NCBI RefSeq assembly: GCF_001307765.1
Contig: NZ_LKBA01000004.1
Span: forward strand, 62,001-126,000
Direction of reading: 5' to 3'
Source: Aliiroseovarius crassostreae
GTDB taxonomy: Bacteria > Pseudomonadota > Alphaproteobacteria > Rhodobacterales > Rhodobacteraceae
DNA: 64,000 nt
The stretch's first letter is position 1, and each line of letters starts with the position of its first letter. A program made the position numbers and the translations under genes. This document shows positions 36,611 through 46,066 of this stretch, in pieces. The notes beneath the pieces are model-generated. The model did not search any database. It had not been told where the DNA came from and saw only the letters and a list, made by a program, of their open reading frames with translations.

Positions 36611-38653
36611 ATGCCCCGTGATCTGGACCTTTTGAAATCCGTGTTCGGATTTGATGGCTTTCGGCCTGGTCAGGCCGAGATTGTGGACGCCGTGGTCGCG
36701 GGGGAAAATACACTCGCCATCATGCCCACAGGTGGCGGAAAATCCCTTTGTTTTCAACTTCCTGCCCTGGTTCGCGACGGGGTGACGGTGGTGATCTCAC
36801 CCCTGATTGCCCTGATGCGCGACCAGGTGCGCGCGCTGCAGGCGGCGGGGGTTGAGGCCGGGGCGCTCACCTCTGGCAATACCGAGGAAGAAAATGACGC
36901 CGTGTTTGCGGCGCTGTCTGACCGGCGGCTGAAACTTCTTTACATGGCGCCGGAGCGGCTGGCCTCTGGCGGCACCGTGAACCTGCTGCGACGTGCGGGA
37001 ACCACGCTGATTGCGGTGGATGAGGCCCATTGCGTCAGTCAGTGGGGGCATGATTTCCGCCCGGATTACCTGCGTATTGGTGAACTCCGGCGCACACTGG
37101 ATGTCCCGCTTGCCGCGTTCACCGCAACCGCGGATCAGGAAACCCGTGACGAGATTGTGCAAAAGCTGTTTGACGGCGACCCGCCGCGCAGCTTCCTGCA
37201 CGGGTTTGATCGCCCCAATATCCATCTTGCCTTTGCCGCCAAGGACAATCCGCGCAAGCAAATCCTTGATTTCGCCGATGCTCGCCGCGGGCGGTCCGGC
37301 ATTGTCTATTCCGGCACACGTGCCCGCACCGAAACTCTGGCAGGGGCTTTGCGGGATGCGGGGCATAGTGCCATCCACTATCATGGTGGGATGGAGGCCG
37401 ATGACCGGCGAGAGGTCGAACGTCGTTTCCAACAGGAAGATGGGCTGATCGTGGTTGCCACGATTGCGTTCGGAATGGGGATTGATAAACCGGATATTCG
37501 CTGGGTGGCACATTCCGATCTGCCTAAATCCATTGAAGCATATTACCAGGAGATCGGCCGGGCGGGCCGGGACGGGGCCCCTGCCGAAACCCTTACCCTT
37601 TTTGGGCCCGATGACATCCGCCTGCGACGCAGCCAGATTGATGAAGGGCTGGCCTCGCCCGAACGCCGGGGGGCGGATCACGGGCGGCTCAATGCGCTTT
37701 TGGGGTTGGCCGAAGCTCATGGTTGCCGCCGCCAGCAACTGCTTGCCTATTTCGGGGAAACCTCCGAGCCCTGTGGCAATTGTGACCTCTGTGAACGTCC
37801 ACCTGAGCTGTTTGATGGCACGGTAGATGTGATGAAGGCGCTCTCTGCCGCGTTGCGCACTGACGAAAGCTACGGGTCCGGGCATCTGATCGACATTCTG
37901 CGTGGGAATGCCACTGAACGGGTGCGCGAACGAGGACATGACAATCTGCCCACATTCGGCGTGGGGCGTGAACATGACAAACGGCTGTGGCAGGCCATTT
38001 TCCGACAGATGCTTGGGTTGGATCTGGTGCGACCGGATCCGGCGCGCCATGGGGCGTTGCGTATCACGCCCAAGGCGCATCCGGTGCTGCGCGGGGAAGA
38101 GCAGGTCCACCTGCGCCGCGATATGCTCAAGCCCTCCCGTCGTCCGGCAGCAAAGATGATGGTGTCCGAAGAGGACGCGCCGCTTCTTTCGGCTCTGAAG
38201 GCCAAGCGCCGCGCTTTGGCCGAGGCCGCCCGCGTGCCGGCTTACGTGGTTTTCACCGACCGCACCTTGATTGAAATGGCTGAGAAGCGACCGGGAAATC
38301 TGGATGAGATGGCGCGCATTGGCGGGGTGGGGGCGAAGAAGCTCGAAACCTACGGGGACGCGTTCTTGTCAGTCATTGCGGGGGATGCGCCCGAATTGCA
38401 TCCGCAGCGTCGGAAACTCGCCGGCCGGAACGAGGCCGGGCTTTACGATCAGCTGGAAGAGGCCGCCGCCCGGTTGTTGCGGGGTGAAGATGGCTGCGGA
38501 AAATACATGACCCTGACACCGGGCACCCTGCGCCAGATTGCCGAGCGCAGACCCGGATCCCTTGCGGATCTTGCGCGGGTGCGGGGAATGAATGAGACCA
38601 AGGTGGAACGGTTCGGGCCGGTGTTTTTGGAAATTTTGATGGAGAATGTGTGA
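36611..38653 (+). CDS. recQ: ATP-dependent DNA helicase RecQ with two HRDC-like domains
   Basis: This 680-residue 3'-5' helicase has Walker A IMPTGGGKSLCFQLPAL, DEAH box VDEAHCVSQWGHDF, motif IV-VI region with ATIAFGMGIDKPDIRWVAH and QEIGRAGRDG, and an RQC zinc site CRRQQLLAYFG...CGNCDLC. The C-terminus has two HRDC-like modules (TDRTLIEMAEKRPGNLDEM... and TPGTLRQIAERRPGSLADL...), one more than E. coli RecQ. It acts in recombination and fork repair. The stop overlaps the yaaA start. Confidence 0.96.
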   Translation: MPRDLDLLKSVFGFDGFRPGQAEIVDAVVAGENTLAIMPTGGGKSLCFQLPALVRDGVTVVISPLIALMRDQVRALQAAGVEAGALTSGNTEEENDAVFAALSDRRLKLLYMAPERLASGGTVNLLRRAGTTLIAVDEAHCVSQWGHDFRPDYLRIGELRRTLDVPLAAFTATADQETRDEIVQKLFDGDPPRSFLHGFDRPNIHLAFAAKDNPRKQILDFADARRGRSGIVYSGTRARTETLAGALRDAGHSAIHYHGGMEADDRREVERRFQQEDGLIVVATIAFGMGIDKPDIRWVAHSDLPKSIEAYYQEIGRAGRDGAPAETLTLFGPDDIRLRRSQIDEGLASPERRGADHGRLNALLGLAEAHGCRRQQLLAYFGETSEPCGNCDLCERPPELFDGTVDVMKALSAALRTDESYGSGHLIDILRGNATERVRERGHDNLPTFGVGREHDKRLWQAIFRQMLGLDLVRPDPARHGALRITPKAHPVLRGEEQVHLRRDMLKPSRRPAAKMMVSEEDAPLLSALKAKRRALAEAARVPAYVVFTDRTLIEMAEKRPGNLDEMARIGGVGAKKLETYGDAFLSVIAGDAPELHPQRRKLAGRNEAGLYDQLEEAAARLLRGEDGCGKYMTLTPGTLRQIAERRPGSLADLARVRGMNETKVERFGPVFLEILMENV

Positions 38654-39417
38654 TGCTGGTTGTGGTATCTCCCGCGAAACGTCTGGATGAAACAGCCCCC
38701 AAGGCTCAAGGTGGCAGCACGCCGCTCTATCTGGACCAGGCCAGCGAGCTTGCCCGCACGGCTGGCGCATTGACGGCGCAGGACCTTGAAAAACTCATGC
38801 ATATTTCCCCCAAGCTTGGCGCGCTCAATGCGCAGCGATTTGCCGATTTCGGCTCGGGTCAGGGGGAGAAACAGGCGCTGGAAATGTTTGCGGGCGACAC
38901 CTATGCAGGGTTGGATGGACCCAGTCTGGGAGAGGATGCGCGCCGTTATGCGCAGGATCACCTGTGCATCCTGTCCGGCCTTTACGGACTTTTGCGCCCC
39001 GAAGACCTGATTGCGCCACACCGCCTGGAAATGGGATCTCGGTTGAAAAATGCGCGGGGCAAGAACCTGTATGAGTTCTGGGGAGACCGCATCGCCGAGG
39101 CGATCAATGCACGGGCCGAGCAAACCCGCTCCTCTGTCTTGGTGAATTGCGCCTCGGTGGAATATTTTTCAGCGGCAAACCGGGATATCCTGATCCCCCG
39201 GGTGATCACGCCAAGCTTTTATGAAATGAAAAATGGCACGCCGAAAATTGTGTCCTTCTATGCCAAGAAAGCACGCGGGGCGATGGCACGATATGTGATG
39301 GAAAATCGGCTGACCGATCCCACGGATCTTAAGGGGTTTGATCTGGGCGGCTATCAGTATCACCCTGAAATGAGTGACGGCGACAGCCTGGTATTCCTGC
39401 GCGACGCTGAGGGTTGA
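38653..39417 (+). CDS. yaaA: Peroxide stress protein YaaA
   Basis: This 254-residue DUF328/UPF0246 protein contains LVVVSPAKRLDE at the N-terminus, YAQDHLCILSGLYGLLRPEDLIAPHRLEMG in the middle and IVSFYAKKARGAMARYVMENRL toward the end. YaaA limits free iron and DNA damage during peroxide stress in E. coli. ATG 38653 overlaps the recQ stop by one base. It converges on the histidine kinase gene with a 7-base gap. Confidence 0.94.
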   Translation: MLVVVSPAKRLDETAPKAQGGSTPLYLDQASELARTAGALTAQDLEKLMHISPKLGALNAQRFADFGSGQGEKQALEMFAGDTYAGLDGPSLGEDARRYAQDHLCILSGLYGLLRPEDLIAPHRLEMGSRLKNARGKNLYEFWGDRIAEAINARAEQTRSSVLVNCASVEYFSAANRDILIPRVITPSFYEMKNGTPKIVSFYAKKARGAMARYVMENRLTDPTDLKGFDLGGYQYHPEMSDGDSLVFLRDAEG

Positions 39418-39424
39418 GCAGGGG

Positions 39425-41875
39425 TTAATCCTCAAGAAGCGGTGGGCGGGCGTTGATTGGGCAATTGTCCCGGATTTCATCGATGATCAGTGGTTTCTTC
39501 AGAGGTTTGGTCAGGTGTTTGTCCAACCCGTGACGCAAGATCTCCTCGGCATCTCCCGCCATTGCGTGGGCGGTCAGGGCGACGACACGGGTATGCGGTA
39601 ACCCTTGTTCAGCTTCGAGTTCGCGAATGCAGCGCGTGGCCTGTTTTCCGTCCATTTCCGGCATTGAGATGTCCATGAACACGAGGTCAGGCTGAAAGGA
39701 TTTAAAGAGCTCCAGGGCTTCGCGGCCATTATTGGCAAATTTCAGATCAATATCGAGCGGCTTGACCAGCTTGGAAAATACCAACCGGTTGGTCCGGTTG
39801 TCTTCAGCTGCAAGCACCCGCATCTGGCGCAAGTCTTGAGCCGGCGCAGTGGGGGGCAGCGGGCAAGATTGTGAGGGGGCCTGTGAAGCGGTCTGGTCGT
39901 TCTGGACCGGAGAGGATGTTTGCTCGGGCTGTGGTTGGAGCCGTGGCAACGGTGCCACCGGCTGGTGCTGTAGATCCACTTGTTCGGGCGGGCGGGGGGA
40001 AACGTTTTGAGCAGGCTGATCGTCGCCATGCCCGATGGTATGCTCGGTTTCGGCGGCAGGGGGAGGAGAAGCCGGGTTCGCCTGTGGGGCAGTGATAAGC
40101 TCTGCCACGGCCTCAAGCGTGTCTTGCGCATTTGAGATGGCGGCAGGCTCTGCGGGGACTGATTTGAAGTCGATTTCCTGAAGTGTCTGGAACAGCTCTT
40201 GACGCAGGATTGGCATCGACAGGGTGCGGTCAATCCTGCAGGTGGTGGGGGTGGGGGCGGCTGCCTGATGATTTTGACCCTTTACCTGAATGACACGGAC
40301 ATTAGCCGAGGACAGGCTGTGCAGCATGGTGGGGGTTGCACGGGCAAGAAGCTCTTCCTGAACAAAGAGGACATGATGGCCGTTCAGTTCCGATGGGAGG
40401 GCGTCCGGGCTGGTGATCCGGTGAACCTCCAACCCCATCGCCTGCAGGCTTTTGTACAGGGTTGTCTGATGCAGCCCCGCATCCATCAACAATGTTGCAG
40501 TGGTTAGGCCCAGAGGAAGATTGGGGATTTCGACGTTCTGGACAACAGGAAGGGTCATGTGCAAGCCGAAACAGGACCCGTTTCCGTCCTCGCTTTCGAC
40601 CCAGATTTCCCCATGCATCAGCTCGACCAGTTGCTTTGTGATCGCAAGCCCAAGGCCGGTGCCGTCAAAACGCCGGTTGCGCTCATCTTCGACCTGATTG
40701 AACTCACCAAAAATATGGGATTGCATTTCGGCAGGAATGCCGATGCCGCTGTCTTCGACGGTGATGTGAATTTTCTGTTTGGTGCCCCCATCGACGGGGA
40801 CCCCCAGAACGCGGACCTGAACATGTCCTTCCGGGGTGAATTTTACCGCATTACCAATCAGGTTGGTCAGGATCTGACCAATGCGCACCGGGTCGCCCGT
40901 CAACAGGGTGGGGACAAACAGGTCAAAATCCACCGAGATCTCCAGGCCTTTCTCCTGCATGGAGGGCATGAGCAGCGTAACCACATCGTGCAGCTTGGCT
41001 TCCAGATCGAAAGGTTCGGTTTTCAGAACCAGCTTGGCGGCTTCGATCTTCGAATAATCCAGCACATCATTGATGATGGTCAGCAGGGCTTCGCCAGAAT
41101 TCTTGATGGTCTGAACATAAAGCTGTTGCTCCTCGTCCAGCTCCCCTTCGGCCAATAGTTCTGCAATGGCAATCACCCCGTTCATGGGGGTTCTGATTTC
41201 GTGGCTCATATTTGCCAGAAAGGCAGACTTGGAGCGGTTTGCAGCTTCGGCCGTGAAGCGCGCCTCTTTCAGCTTGGCTTCATATTGAATCGTGTCGGTG
41301 ATGTTCAGCCCCAGAGAAACCGTATCCCCATCCCCAGACCGGCGGTCGACCAGTTTGATATAGGTGCCGTCCCACAAGCGCACTGTGTGCGGTTCAAGCT
41401 TGGGTGCGCGCCAGCGGGTCAGCATCATGTCGCGCCAGGCCAGGGGACGCATGGTGCCGATATCGACGATGCCTTCATCCAGAACCGCGTGCAGGATCTC
41501 TACATAGGAAATGCCGGGGGTAATACATTCCAACCCGTCAAACGGTTTTAGATAGGCGGAATTGGCGGCAATCATGCATTCGTTCTGATCAAAAACCGCA
41601 AAGCCGTCTTCGATGGTTTCCAGGCTGTCCCACAGGCGCCTCTTGGCAATCACAACCTCTTCCGCTGCGCGTTCCAGATCGGCCTTGACCAATGAGTTTT
41701 CGGTGAGCGTTTCTTTCAGGTCCTCACGCGTTTCGACGATTTCTTCAGACAGATTGCGGGCATGAAGGGACAGCTTCCGGTTTGCGTCGGACAGCTCGGC
41801 CTGTTTCTGGGCCAATAGCCTCTCAGCGGCCATTCTGGCGCGCCGTTCCTGTGCCAGGACATCATCAATCTTCAT
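39425..41875 (-). CDS. Hybrid sensor histidine kinase with C-terminal receiver
   Basis: This 816-residue cytosolic-looking kinase has an N-terminal coiled coil (about 1-80) and a PAS-like sensor (about 85-195). The HisKA phosphoacceptor is His-225 in SHEIRTPMNG, and the HATPase region has LIGNAVKFTPEG, DSGIGIP and GTGLGLAI. A long Pro/Gln-rich linker leads to a receiver (about 690-810) with DNRTNRLVF, phospho-Asp in LVFMDISMPEMDG and Lys in LTKP. No membrane helix is seen. The start at 41875 removes a 34-residue upstream stretch. Signal and output are unknown; no partner regulator is adjacent. Confidence 0.92.
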   Translation of the reverse strand: MKIDDVLAQERRARMAAERLLAQKQAELSDANRKLSLHARNLSEEIVETREDLKETLTENSLVKADLERAAEEVVIAKRRLWDSLETIEDGFAVFDQNECMIAANSAYLKPFDGLECITPGISYVEILHAVLDEGIVDIGTMRPLAWRDMMLTRWRAPKLEPHTVRLWDGTYIKLVDRRSGDGDTVSLGLNITDTIQYEAKLKEARFTAEAANRSKSAFLANMSHEIRTPMNGVIAIAELLAEGELDEEQQLYVQTIKNSGEALLTIINDVLDYSKIEAAKLVLKTEPFDLEAKLHDVVTLLMPSMQEKGLEISVDFDLFVPTLLTGDPVRIGQILTNLIGNAVKFTPEGHVQVRVLGVPVDGGTKQKIHITVEDSGIGIPAEMQSHIFGEFNQVEDERNRRFDGTGLGLAITKQLVELMHGEIWVESEDGNGSCFGLHMTLPVVQNVEIPNLPLGLTTATLLMDAGLHQTTLYKSLQAMGLEVHRITSPDALPSELNGHHVLFVQEELLARATPTMLHSLSSANVRVIQVKGQNHQAAAPTPTTCRIDRTLSMPILRQELFQTLQEIDFKSVPAEPAAISNAQDTLEAVAELITAPQANPASPPPAAETEHTIGHGDDQPAQNVSPRPPEQVDLQHQPVAPLPRLQPQPEQTSSPVQNDQTASQAPSQSCPLPPTAPAQDLRQMRVLAAEDNRTNRLVFSKLVKPLDIDLKFANNGREALELFKSFQPDLVFMDISMPEMDGKQATRCIRELEAEQGLPHTRVVALTAHAMAGDAEEILRHGLDKHLTKPLKKPLIIDEIRDNCPINARPPLLED

Positions 41876-42026
41876 ACCCGCATCTCCGCATTCTGCGTTC
41901 CTGTCTGCCTGGCAGAATGGGATGAAGAGGGTGAACAGGGGCTTAACGGAATGAAGAAAATCGTCTGCAAAATGCAATCAATTTTCAGAGGTGACTTTTG
42001 GGGGTGCAGTTTCAGGCACAAATGAA

Positions 42027-42058
42027 AACCCCGGCACCGGAGAGGCCGGGCCGGGGTT
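42027..42058 (-). terminator. Terminator after trcR
   Basis: AACCCCGG and CCGGGGTT pair perfectly around a GC-rich loop; on the minus strand TTTTCATTTG follows. Confidence 0.6.
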
Positions 42059-42081
42059 CAATATGCGTTTTCAGGGGATGA

Positions 42082-42816
42082 TCAGCTGTCGTCTTCGTCC
42101 GCATCATCACCCGAAGGCAGGTTGAAGAAGCTGTCTGCATCCAGAACTTCCTCTTTCTCTTCCTTGGGTTCATTGGACAGCGTGAACGTTTCCAGCCCTT
42201 CGATGGCCGATGGCATTTTCGGCTCTGCATCCATGGCAAGGCTCTGTTCGGTCGAAACCAGCTTGCGGCGCTCGTCATCAGACATTGCGTCCACCGATTT
42301 CGAGGCTTTCTGAACAGCGAGATCCAGTTCGGACTGTTTGCACAGGCCCAGGGCCACAGGGTCAATCGGCTCCATGTTCTGGATGTTCCAGTGGGTGCGT
42401 TCGCGGATCGACTGGATGGTCGGCTTGGTGGTGCCCACCAGTTTGGCGATCTGACCGTCGCTGAGTTCCGGGTGGAACTTCACCAGCCACAGAATCGAGT
42501 TCGGGCGGTCCTGACGCTTTGACAGCGGGGTATAGCGCGGGCCGCGGCGTTTCTCTTCGCCCACGGCTGCGGCGTAGAATTTCAGCTTCAGCTTGTGCAG
42601 CGGGTTGGCCTCGGCCTTTTCGATCTCGGACGGGTCAAGCTGGTTGTTGGCAACCGGGTCAAAGCCTTTCACGCCGGTGGCCACATCGCCATCGGCAATG
42701 CCCTGAACTTCCAGCTCGTGCAGTCCGCAGAAGTCAGCAATCTGTTTGAAGCTGATGGTGGTGTTGTCCACCAACCAGACGGCGGTGGCTTTTGCCATGA
42801 TCGGTTTGTTCGACAT
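42082..42816 (-). CDS. trcR: Cell-cycle transcriptional regulator TrcR (DUF1013)
   Basis: This 244-residue DNA-binding protein is found across alphaproteobacteria. It contains the DUF1013 core: ATAVWLVDNTTISFKQIADFCGLHELEVQGIADGD, GPRYTPLSKRQDRPNSILWLVKFHPELSDGQIAKLVGTTKPTIQSIRERTHWN (helix-turn-helix), and an acidic C-terminal tail. The ATG at 42816 has AGGAGAG six bases upstream. The longer open frame upstream is antisense to RNase T2 and is not coding. Confidence 0.93.
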   Translation of the reverse strand: MSNKPIMAKATAVWLVDNTTISFKQIADFCGLHELEVQGIADGDVATGVKGFDPVANNQLDPSEIEKAEANPLHKLKLKFYAAAVGEEKRRGPRYTPLSKRQDRPNSILWLVKFHPELSDGQIAKLVGTTKPTIQSIRERTHWNIQNMEPIDPVALGLCKQSELDLAVQKASKSVDAMSDDERRKLVSTEQSLAMDAEPKMPSAIEGLETFTLSNEPKEEKEEVLDADSFFNLPSGDDADEDDS

Positions 42817-42968
42817 TGGAACTCTCCTTTGAAAACACGTGGCCCGGATACGACTTTCCCGTGCCCTGGCTGGGCTGTCTGGTCTCACGGGGAGTTTTCC
42901 AGACCGGTTCTCGTTGTCGGGGAACTTGCGGTCTATATAAGGGAGAAAGGAAAAAGAGGGAAGAGCAA

Positions 42969-43610
42969 ATGCGTAAGGCGGTTTTGGCAGGGGTGATCTG
43001 GGGGTTCTCAGTGCTGGGCCTTTGGGCAGATGGTGAGCCGTCCGGAGACTTTGATTATTACGTTCTGGCGTTAAGCTGGTCCCCAAACTGGTGTGCTGTC
43101 GAAGGGGATGCGCGGGGATCCGAACAATGTGATCCGTCGCGGGATTTAGGCTGGGTCGTGCATGGGTTGTGGCCGCAATATGAAGAGGGCTGGCCCAGCT
43201 ATTGCCGGCACAGCTTTCGCGCCCCGTCGCGCGGCATGACCCGCGCGCAGGCGGATATTTTCGGCGACGGAGGGGCCGCCTGGTATCAGTGGAAGAAACA
43301 CGGCACCTGTGCCGGGCTGGAACCCGCAGACTATTACGACACCGTGCGCCGGGCTTATGAAGCGGTGGAGAGACCGGAAATCCTGCGTAAGCTCGACAAA
43401 CCGGTGCGGCTGCCTGCGAAAGTGATCGAGGACGCCTTTTTGCAGGCAAACCCGAAGTGGCAGGCCGATATGCTGACCATCACCTGCAAAGGGGATCGCA
43501 TTCAGGAAGCGCGCCTGTGCCTGACCAAGGATCTTGAGCCGCGGGAATGTGGTCGGGACGTGCGTCGGGATTGTTCGCAGACACGTGCACTACTGGATCC
43601 GATCCGCTGA
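42969..43610 (+). CDS. Ribonuclease T2-family secreted RNase
   Basis: This 213-residue RNase has a signal peptide (MRKAVLAGVIWGFSVLGLWA). The two catalytic segments are WVVHGLWPQYEEGWP (CAS I, His) and AAWYQWKKHGTCAG (CAS II, Lys-His). Many fungal and plant enzymes have Glu where this has Gln (YQWKKHGTC). Several Cys residues allow disulfides. It would degrade RNA in the periplasm or outside. It is divergent from trcR. Confidence 0.92.
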   Translation: MRKAVLAGVIWGFSVLGLWADGEPSGDFDYYVLALSWSPNWCAVEGDARGSEQCDPSRDLGWVVHGLWPQYEEGWPSYCRHSFRAPSRGMTRAQADIFGDGGAAWYQWKKHGTCAGLEPADYYDTVRRAYEAVERPEILRKLDKPVRLPAKVIEDAFLQANPKWQADMLTITCKGDRIQEARLCLTKDLEPRECGRDVRRDCSQTRALLDPIR

Positions 43611-43672
43611 TCTCGCGGGGGCTCCCGCGTCTTTCTTCCCGTAGGTTAGCAGGCTGGGGGATAGTTCTTATG

Positions 43673-43706
43673 CCTCGGGTGGGGATATTTTTGCCCAGAA
43701 AATAGA
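43673..43706 (+). repeat. Dispersed repeat, partial copy C
   Basis: CCTCGGGTGGGGATATTTTTGCCCAGAAAATA-like sequence shares GGGATATTTTTG.CCAGAAAATA with copy A at 18750-18780. It sits in the gap after RNase T2. Confidence 0.5.
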
Positions 43707-43877
43707 GCGATGCGAGAGAGATCGCCGCTGCCGCCTTGGGGCCCCCGCAGGGTTCATTTGCCTGTGTGCGGGCCGTGTGAGCCGGTCATGATACACTGGG
43801 AGCAAAGGCCGGGGTCCGGTCTTTGTGCTTAGATGCATGGGAGCCGGCCGGGTGGTAACACTGCGGGAGGAAGGCAA

Positions 43878-44236
43878 ATGATCAAGACAATCGGAAACCC
43901 ATTATCCTGGATGGCTCAGCATGTGGCCGACGCAGGGAATCATGTCCTTGAAAATATTGATCATATATCCTCGAAGGATGCGCCTCCGAAGCTCCGACCT
44001 CTGCATATGGCGGATCTGAATGCGGCACTGCGACTGGGGCCACGCTGTTGTTAGGTGCGCTTCCGCTGCTTTTGGGGCTGGTTGTGGTGCTGCCCATTCT
44101 GGGCCATGCCACCTGGCATCTCTATCGCAAGGCGGTGCAGAGGGGGGGATCTGAATATGGAGTAGGCGCTCTTGTAAGCGCCCTCCTCCCGGTCGGGTTC
44201 TACCCCACCTCCAGACAAATCTTCCCGATATGTTGA
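43878..44236 (+). pseudogene. DUF2189 membrane protein gene with internal deletion and frameshift
   Basis: A good ribosome site (GGAGG) precedes ATG 43878. The first 55 codons give MIKTIGNPLSWMAQHVADAG... and HMADLNAALRLG, the normal N-terminus of this membrane protein family. The frame then stops at 44054, while another frame starting near 44030 gives the family's C-terminus (ALPLLLGLVVVLPILGHATWHLYRKAV). The central transmembrane region is missing. The second frame runs to 44236, into the convergent oxidoreductase gene, so its natural stop is unclear. Confidence 0.72.
44165..44182. terminator. Hairpin between the DUF2189 remnant and the oxidoreductase gene
   Basis: GGCGCT and AGCGCC pair perfectly around a six-base loop. 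No U-run is present on either strand, so termination is only a suggestion. Confidence 0.35.
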
Positions 44237-45183
44237 CTGGTTTCCATGCGCGCGTGGGCGGCGTGGGCGTCTGCCAGCGGGAACACCTGATCGAGCACGG
44301 GCTTGACGGTGCCCTGGTCCAGAAGCGGCCAAACCTTTTCCAACAATTCCTCGGCGATCTTTGCCTTCGCAAGGTCGGATTGCGGGCGCAGGGTGGAGCC
44401 TGTCACGGTCAGGCGCTTGGCCATGATCTGCGCGAAATTGATTTCGGCCTTTGGGCCGGACAGGAAGGCAATGTGGACCATGCGGCCTTCGATGGCCAAG
44501 CAGCGGATGTTGCGGGCGATATAGTCGCCGCCAACCATGTCGAGGATCAGGTTGGCGCCCCCTTCCCCTTTCAGCACCTCGACAAAATCCTCGTCGCGGT
44601 AGTTGATTGCCCGCTCTGCGCCAAGGTCGGTGCAGACGGCGCATTTCTCATCGCTACCTGCCGTGGTGAAAACGCGCGCGCCAAAATGGCTGGCGAGCTG
44701 GATGGCGGTGGTGCCGATGCCGGAGGAGCCGCCATGGACCAGGAACCGCTCTCCAGCCTGCAGGCCGCCGCGCATGAAAACGTTAGACCATACGGTGAAG
44801 TATGTTTCTGGGAGGCAGGCTGCGTCTCGCATTTCCATCCCTTCGGGGATAGGCAGAGCGTGAGCGGCCGGGGTGGTGACATATTCGGCATAGCCGCCGC
44901 CCGGCAGAAGGGCGCAGACTTTATCACCTATATTCCAATTGGTTACACCTTCACCAATGGCCACAACCTCCCCGGATGCTTCCAGGCCGGGCAGGGGTGA
45001 CGCGTTGGGGGGCGGGGCGTAATTGCCCGCGCGTTGAATGGCGTCGGGTCGGTTTACACCTGCGAAGGCCACCTTGATCAGGATCTCACCATACGCAGGC
45101 GTAGGGATTGGGGTGTCGATAAGTTTCAACACCTCGGGCCCACCGGGGGTCGAGATTTCCACCGCGCGCATCATGTCGGTCAT
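44200..45183 (-). CDS. NAD(P)H quinone oxidoreductase, zinc-free MDR family (PIG3-like)
   Basis: This 327-residue medium-chain reductase of the quinone-oxidoreductase class has GVNRPDAIQRAGNYAPPPNASPLPGLEASGEVVAIGEGV in the N-terminal domain and the Rossmann motif FLVHGGSSGIGTTAIQLASHFGARVFTTAGS. It lacks the Cys/His zinc ligands of alcohol dehydrogenases. The ending LADAHAAHARMETSQHIGKICLEV is typical of PIG3-like members. It starts immediately after the COQ9 stop, so both share a transcript with COQ9 first. Confidence 0.92.
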   Translation of the reverse strand: MTDMMRAVEISTPGGPEVLKLIDTPIPTPAYGEILIKVAFAGVNRPDAIQRAGNYAPPPNASPLPGLEASGEVVAIGEGVTNWNIGDKVCALLPGGGYAEYVTTPAAHALPIPEGMEMRDAACLPETYFTVWSNVFMRGGLQAGERFLVHGGSSGIGTTAIQLASHFGARVFTTAGSDEKCAVCTDLGAERAINYRDEDFVEVLKGEGGANLILDMVGGDYIARNIRCLAIEGRMVHIAFLSGPKAEINFAQIMAKRLTVTGSTLRPQSDLAKAKIAEELLEKVWPLLDQGTVKPVLDQVFPLADAHAAHARMETSQHIGKICLEVG

Positions 45184-45879
45184 TCAGGTGTCTCCATTCG
45201 GGGAAGAGGGCGCCCAGCGGCCCGGATATTTGGGGTTCATGTCTCGGGTGCCGGGGGCTTTGATCGTCTCAAGGATCTTCCCCGGACCGGCCATGAAGGA
45301 TTTGAACAGCGGGTTCTTGCGCGCCTGCGCTTTCACCTTTTCAAACTGCATCACATTGTCGATGCGCCGGTCGAGGAAAGCCCAGGTGGCTGCATCGCCT
45401 TCGCTGTGATCCCCCAGCCAAAAGAGCACGGTTGAGGAGTAAACGGCGGAAAGCGTGGCGCGTTTTGTATACCAGTTCACGTCCTGCGAGCTGTCCCCCA
45501 GCGTGGCCCAGATTGCATCACAGGTCTCCCAAAGGGCGGCCGTGCCAACGCCTGCATTCTGGGGCAACGCGAAAAAGGCCATACCCTTGCGCACCATTTC
45601 CTTATCAGCCACCTGAAGCCGGAACTTCACCCCGGCGGCAATGCGGTCACGAAAGCGCATCTTGTCCAGATTGGCAGCTTCGAGCCTTGCGACCATCTCG
45701 GCGTCGCCTGCCTTGTGGTAGGCCAGCGCCAGATCCAGCGCCCCGCGCGGACACAGCGCCTGCAACTCGGCGTCAGGCACCCCCAACTCGTCCTGCGTTG
45801 CCTTCATCGTGGTCTCGGACCAGCCGTCAAAGGGGACATGGTTGAGGGCGGTGTCAAGGAAATCTGTTTTACTGATCAT
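45184..45879 (-). CDS. COQ9-family ubiquinone biosynthesis protein
   Basis: This 231-residue lipid-binding protein supports ubiquinone synthesis by presenting intermediates to COQ7. It shows the family pattern LNHVPFDGWSETTMKATQDELGVPDAELQALCPRGALDLALAYHKAGD, a TetR-like first half, and DVNWYTKRATLSAVYSSTVLFWLGDHSEGDAATWAFLDRRIDNVMQFEK in the COQ9 domain. It is divergent from rpsU, an arrangement common in alphaproteobacteria. Confidence 0.93.
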   Translation of the reverse strand: MISKTDFLDTALNHVPFDGWSETTMKATQDELGVPDAELQALCPRGALDLALAYHKAGDAEMVARLEAANLDKMRFRDRIAAGVKFRLQVADKEMVRKGMAFFALPQNAGVGTAALWETCDAIWATLGDSSQDVNWYTKRATLSAVYSSTVLFWLGDHSEGDAATWAFLDRRIDNVMQFEKVKAQARKNPLFKSFMAGPGKILETIKAPGTRDMNPKYPGRWAPSSPNGDT

Positions 45880-46066
45880 GATGTCGATCCGGGCCGGGGA
45901 ATTTCTTGTCTACTTATACAGGTTCTGGGCGTGGGGGGTAGCATTCAGATTGTCACGTGTTGCCACCTGCAGCGGGTGGTTTGTCTGGACACGACTCACT
46001 TTCCCTGCTAAAGGGGCCGTTCCTGCAATTCTGCAAACACTAACTTAGAAAGGTGGTGACAACCAC

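Noticed and set aside
36797-38110. Long open frame (437 codons) antisense to recQ
   Set aside because: This is a product of high-GC codon bias opposite a clear RecQ sequence with all helicase motifs.
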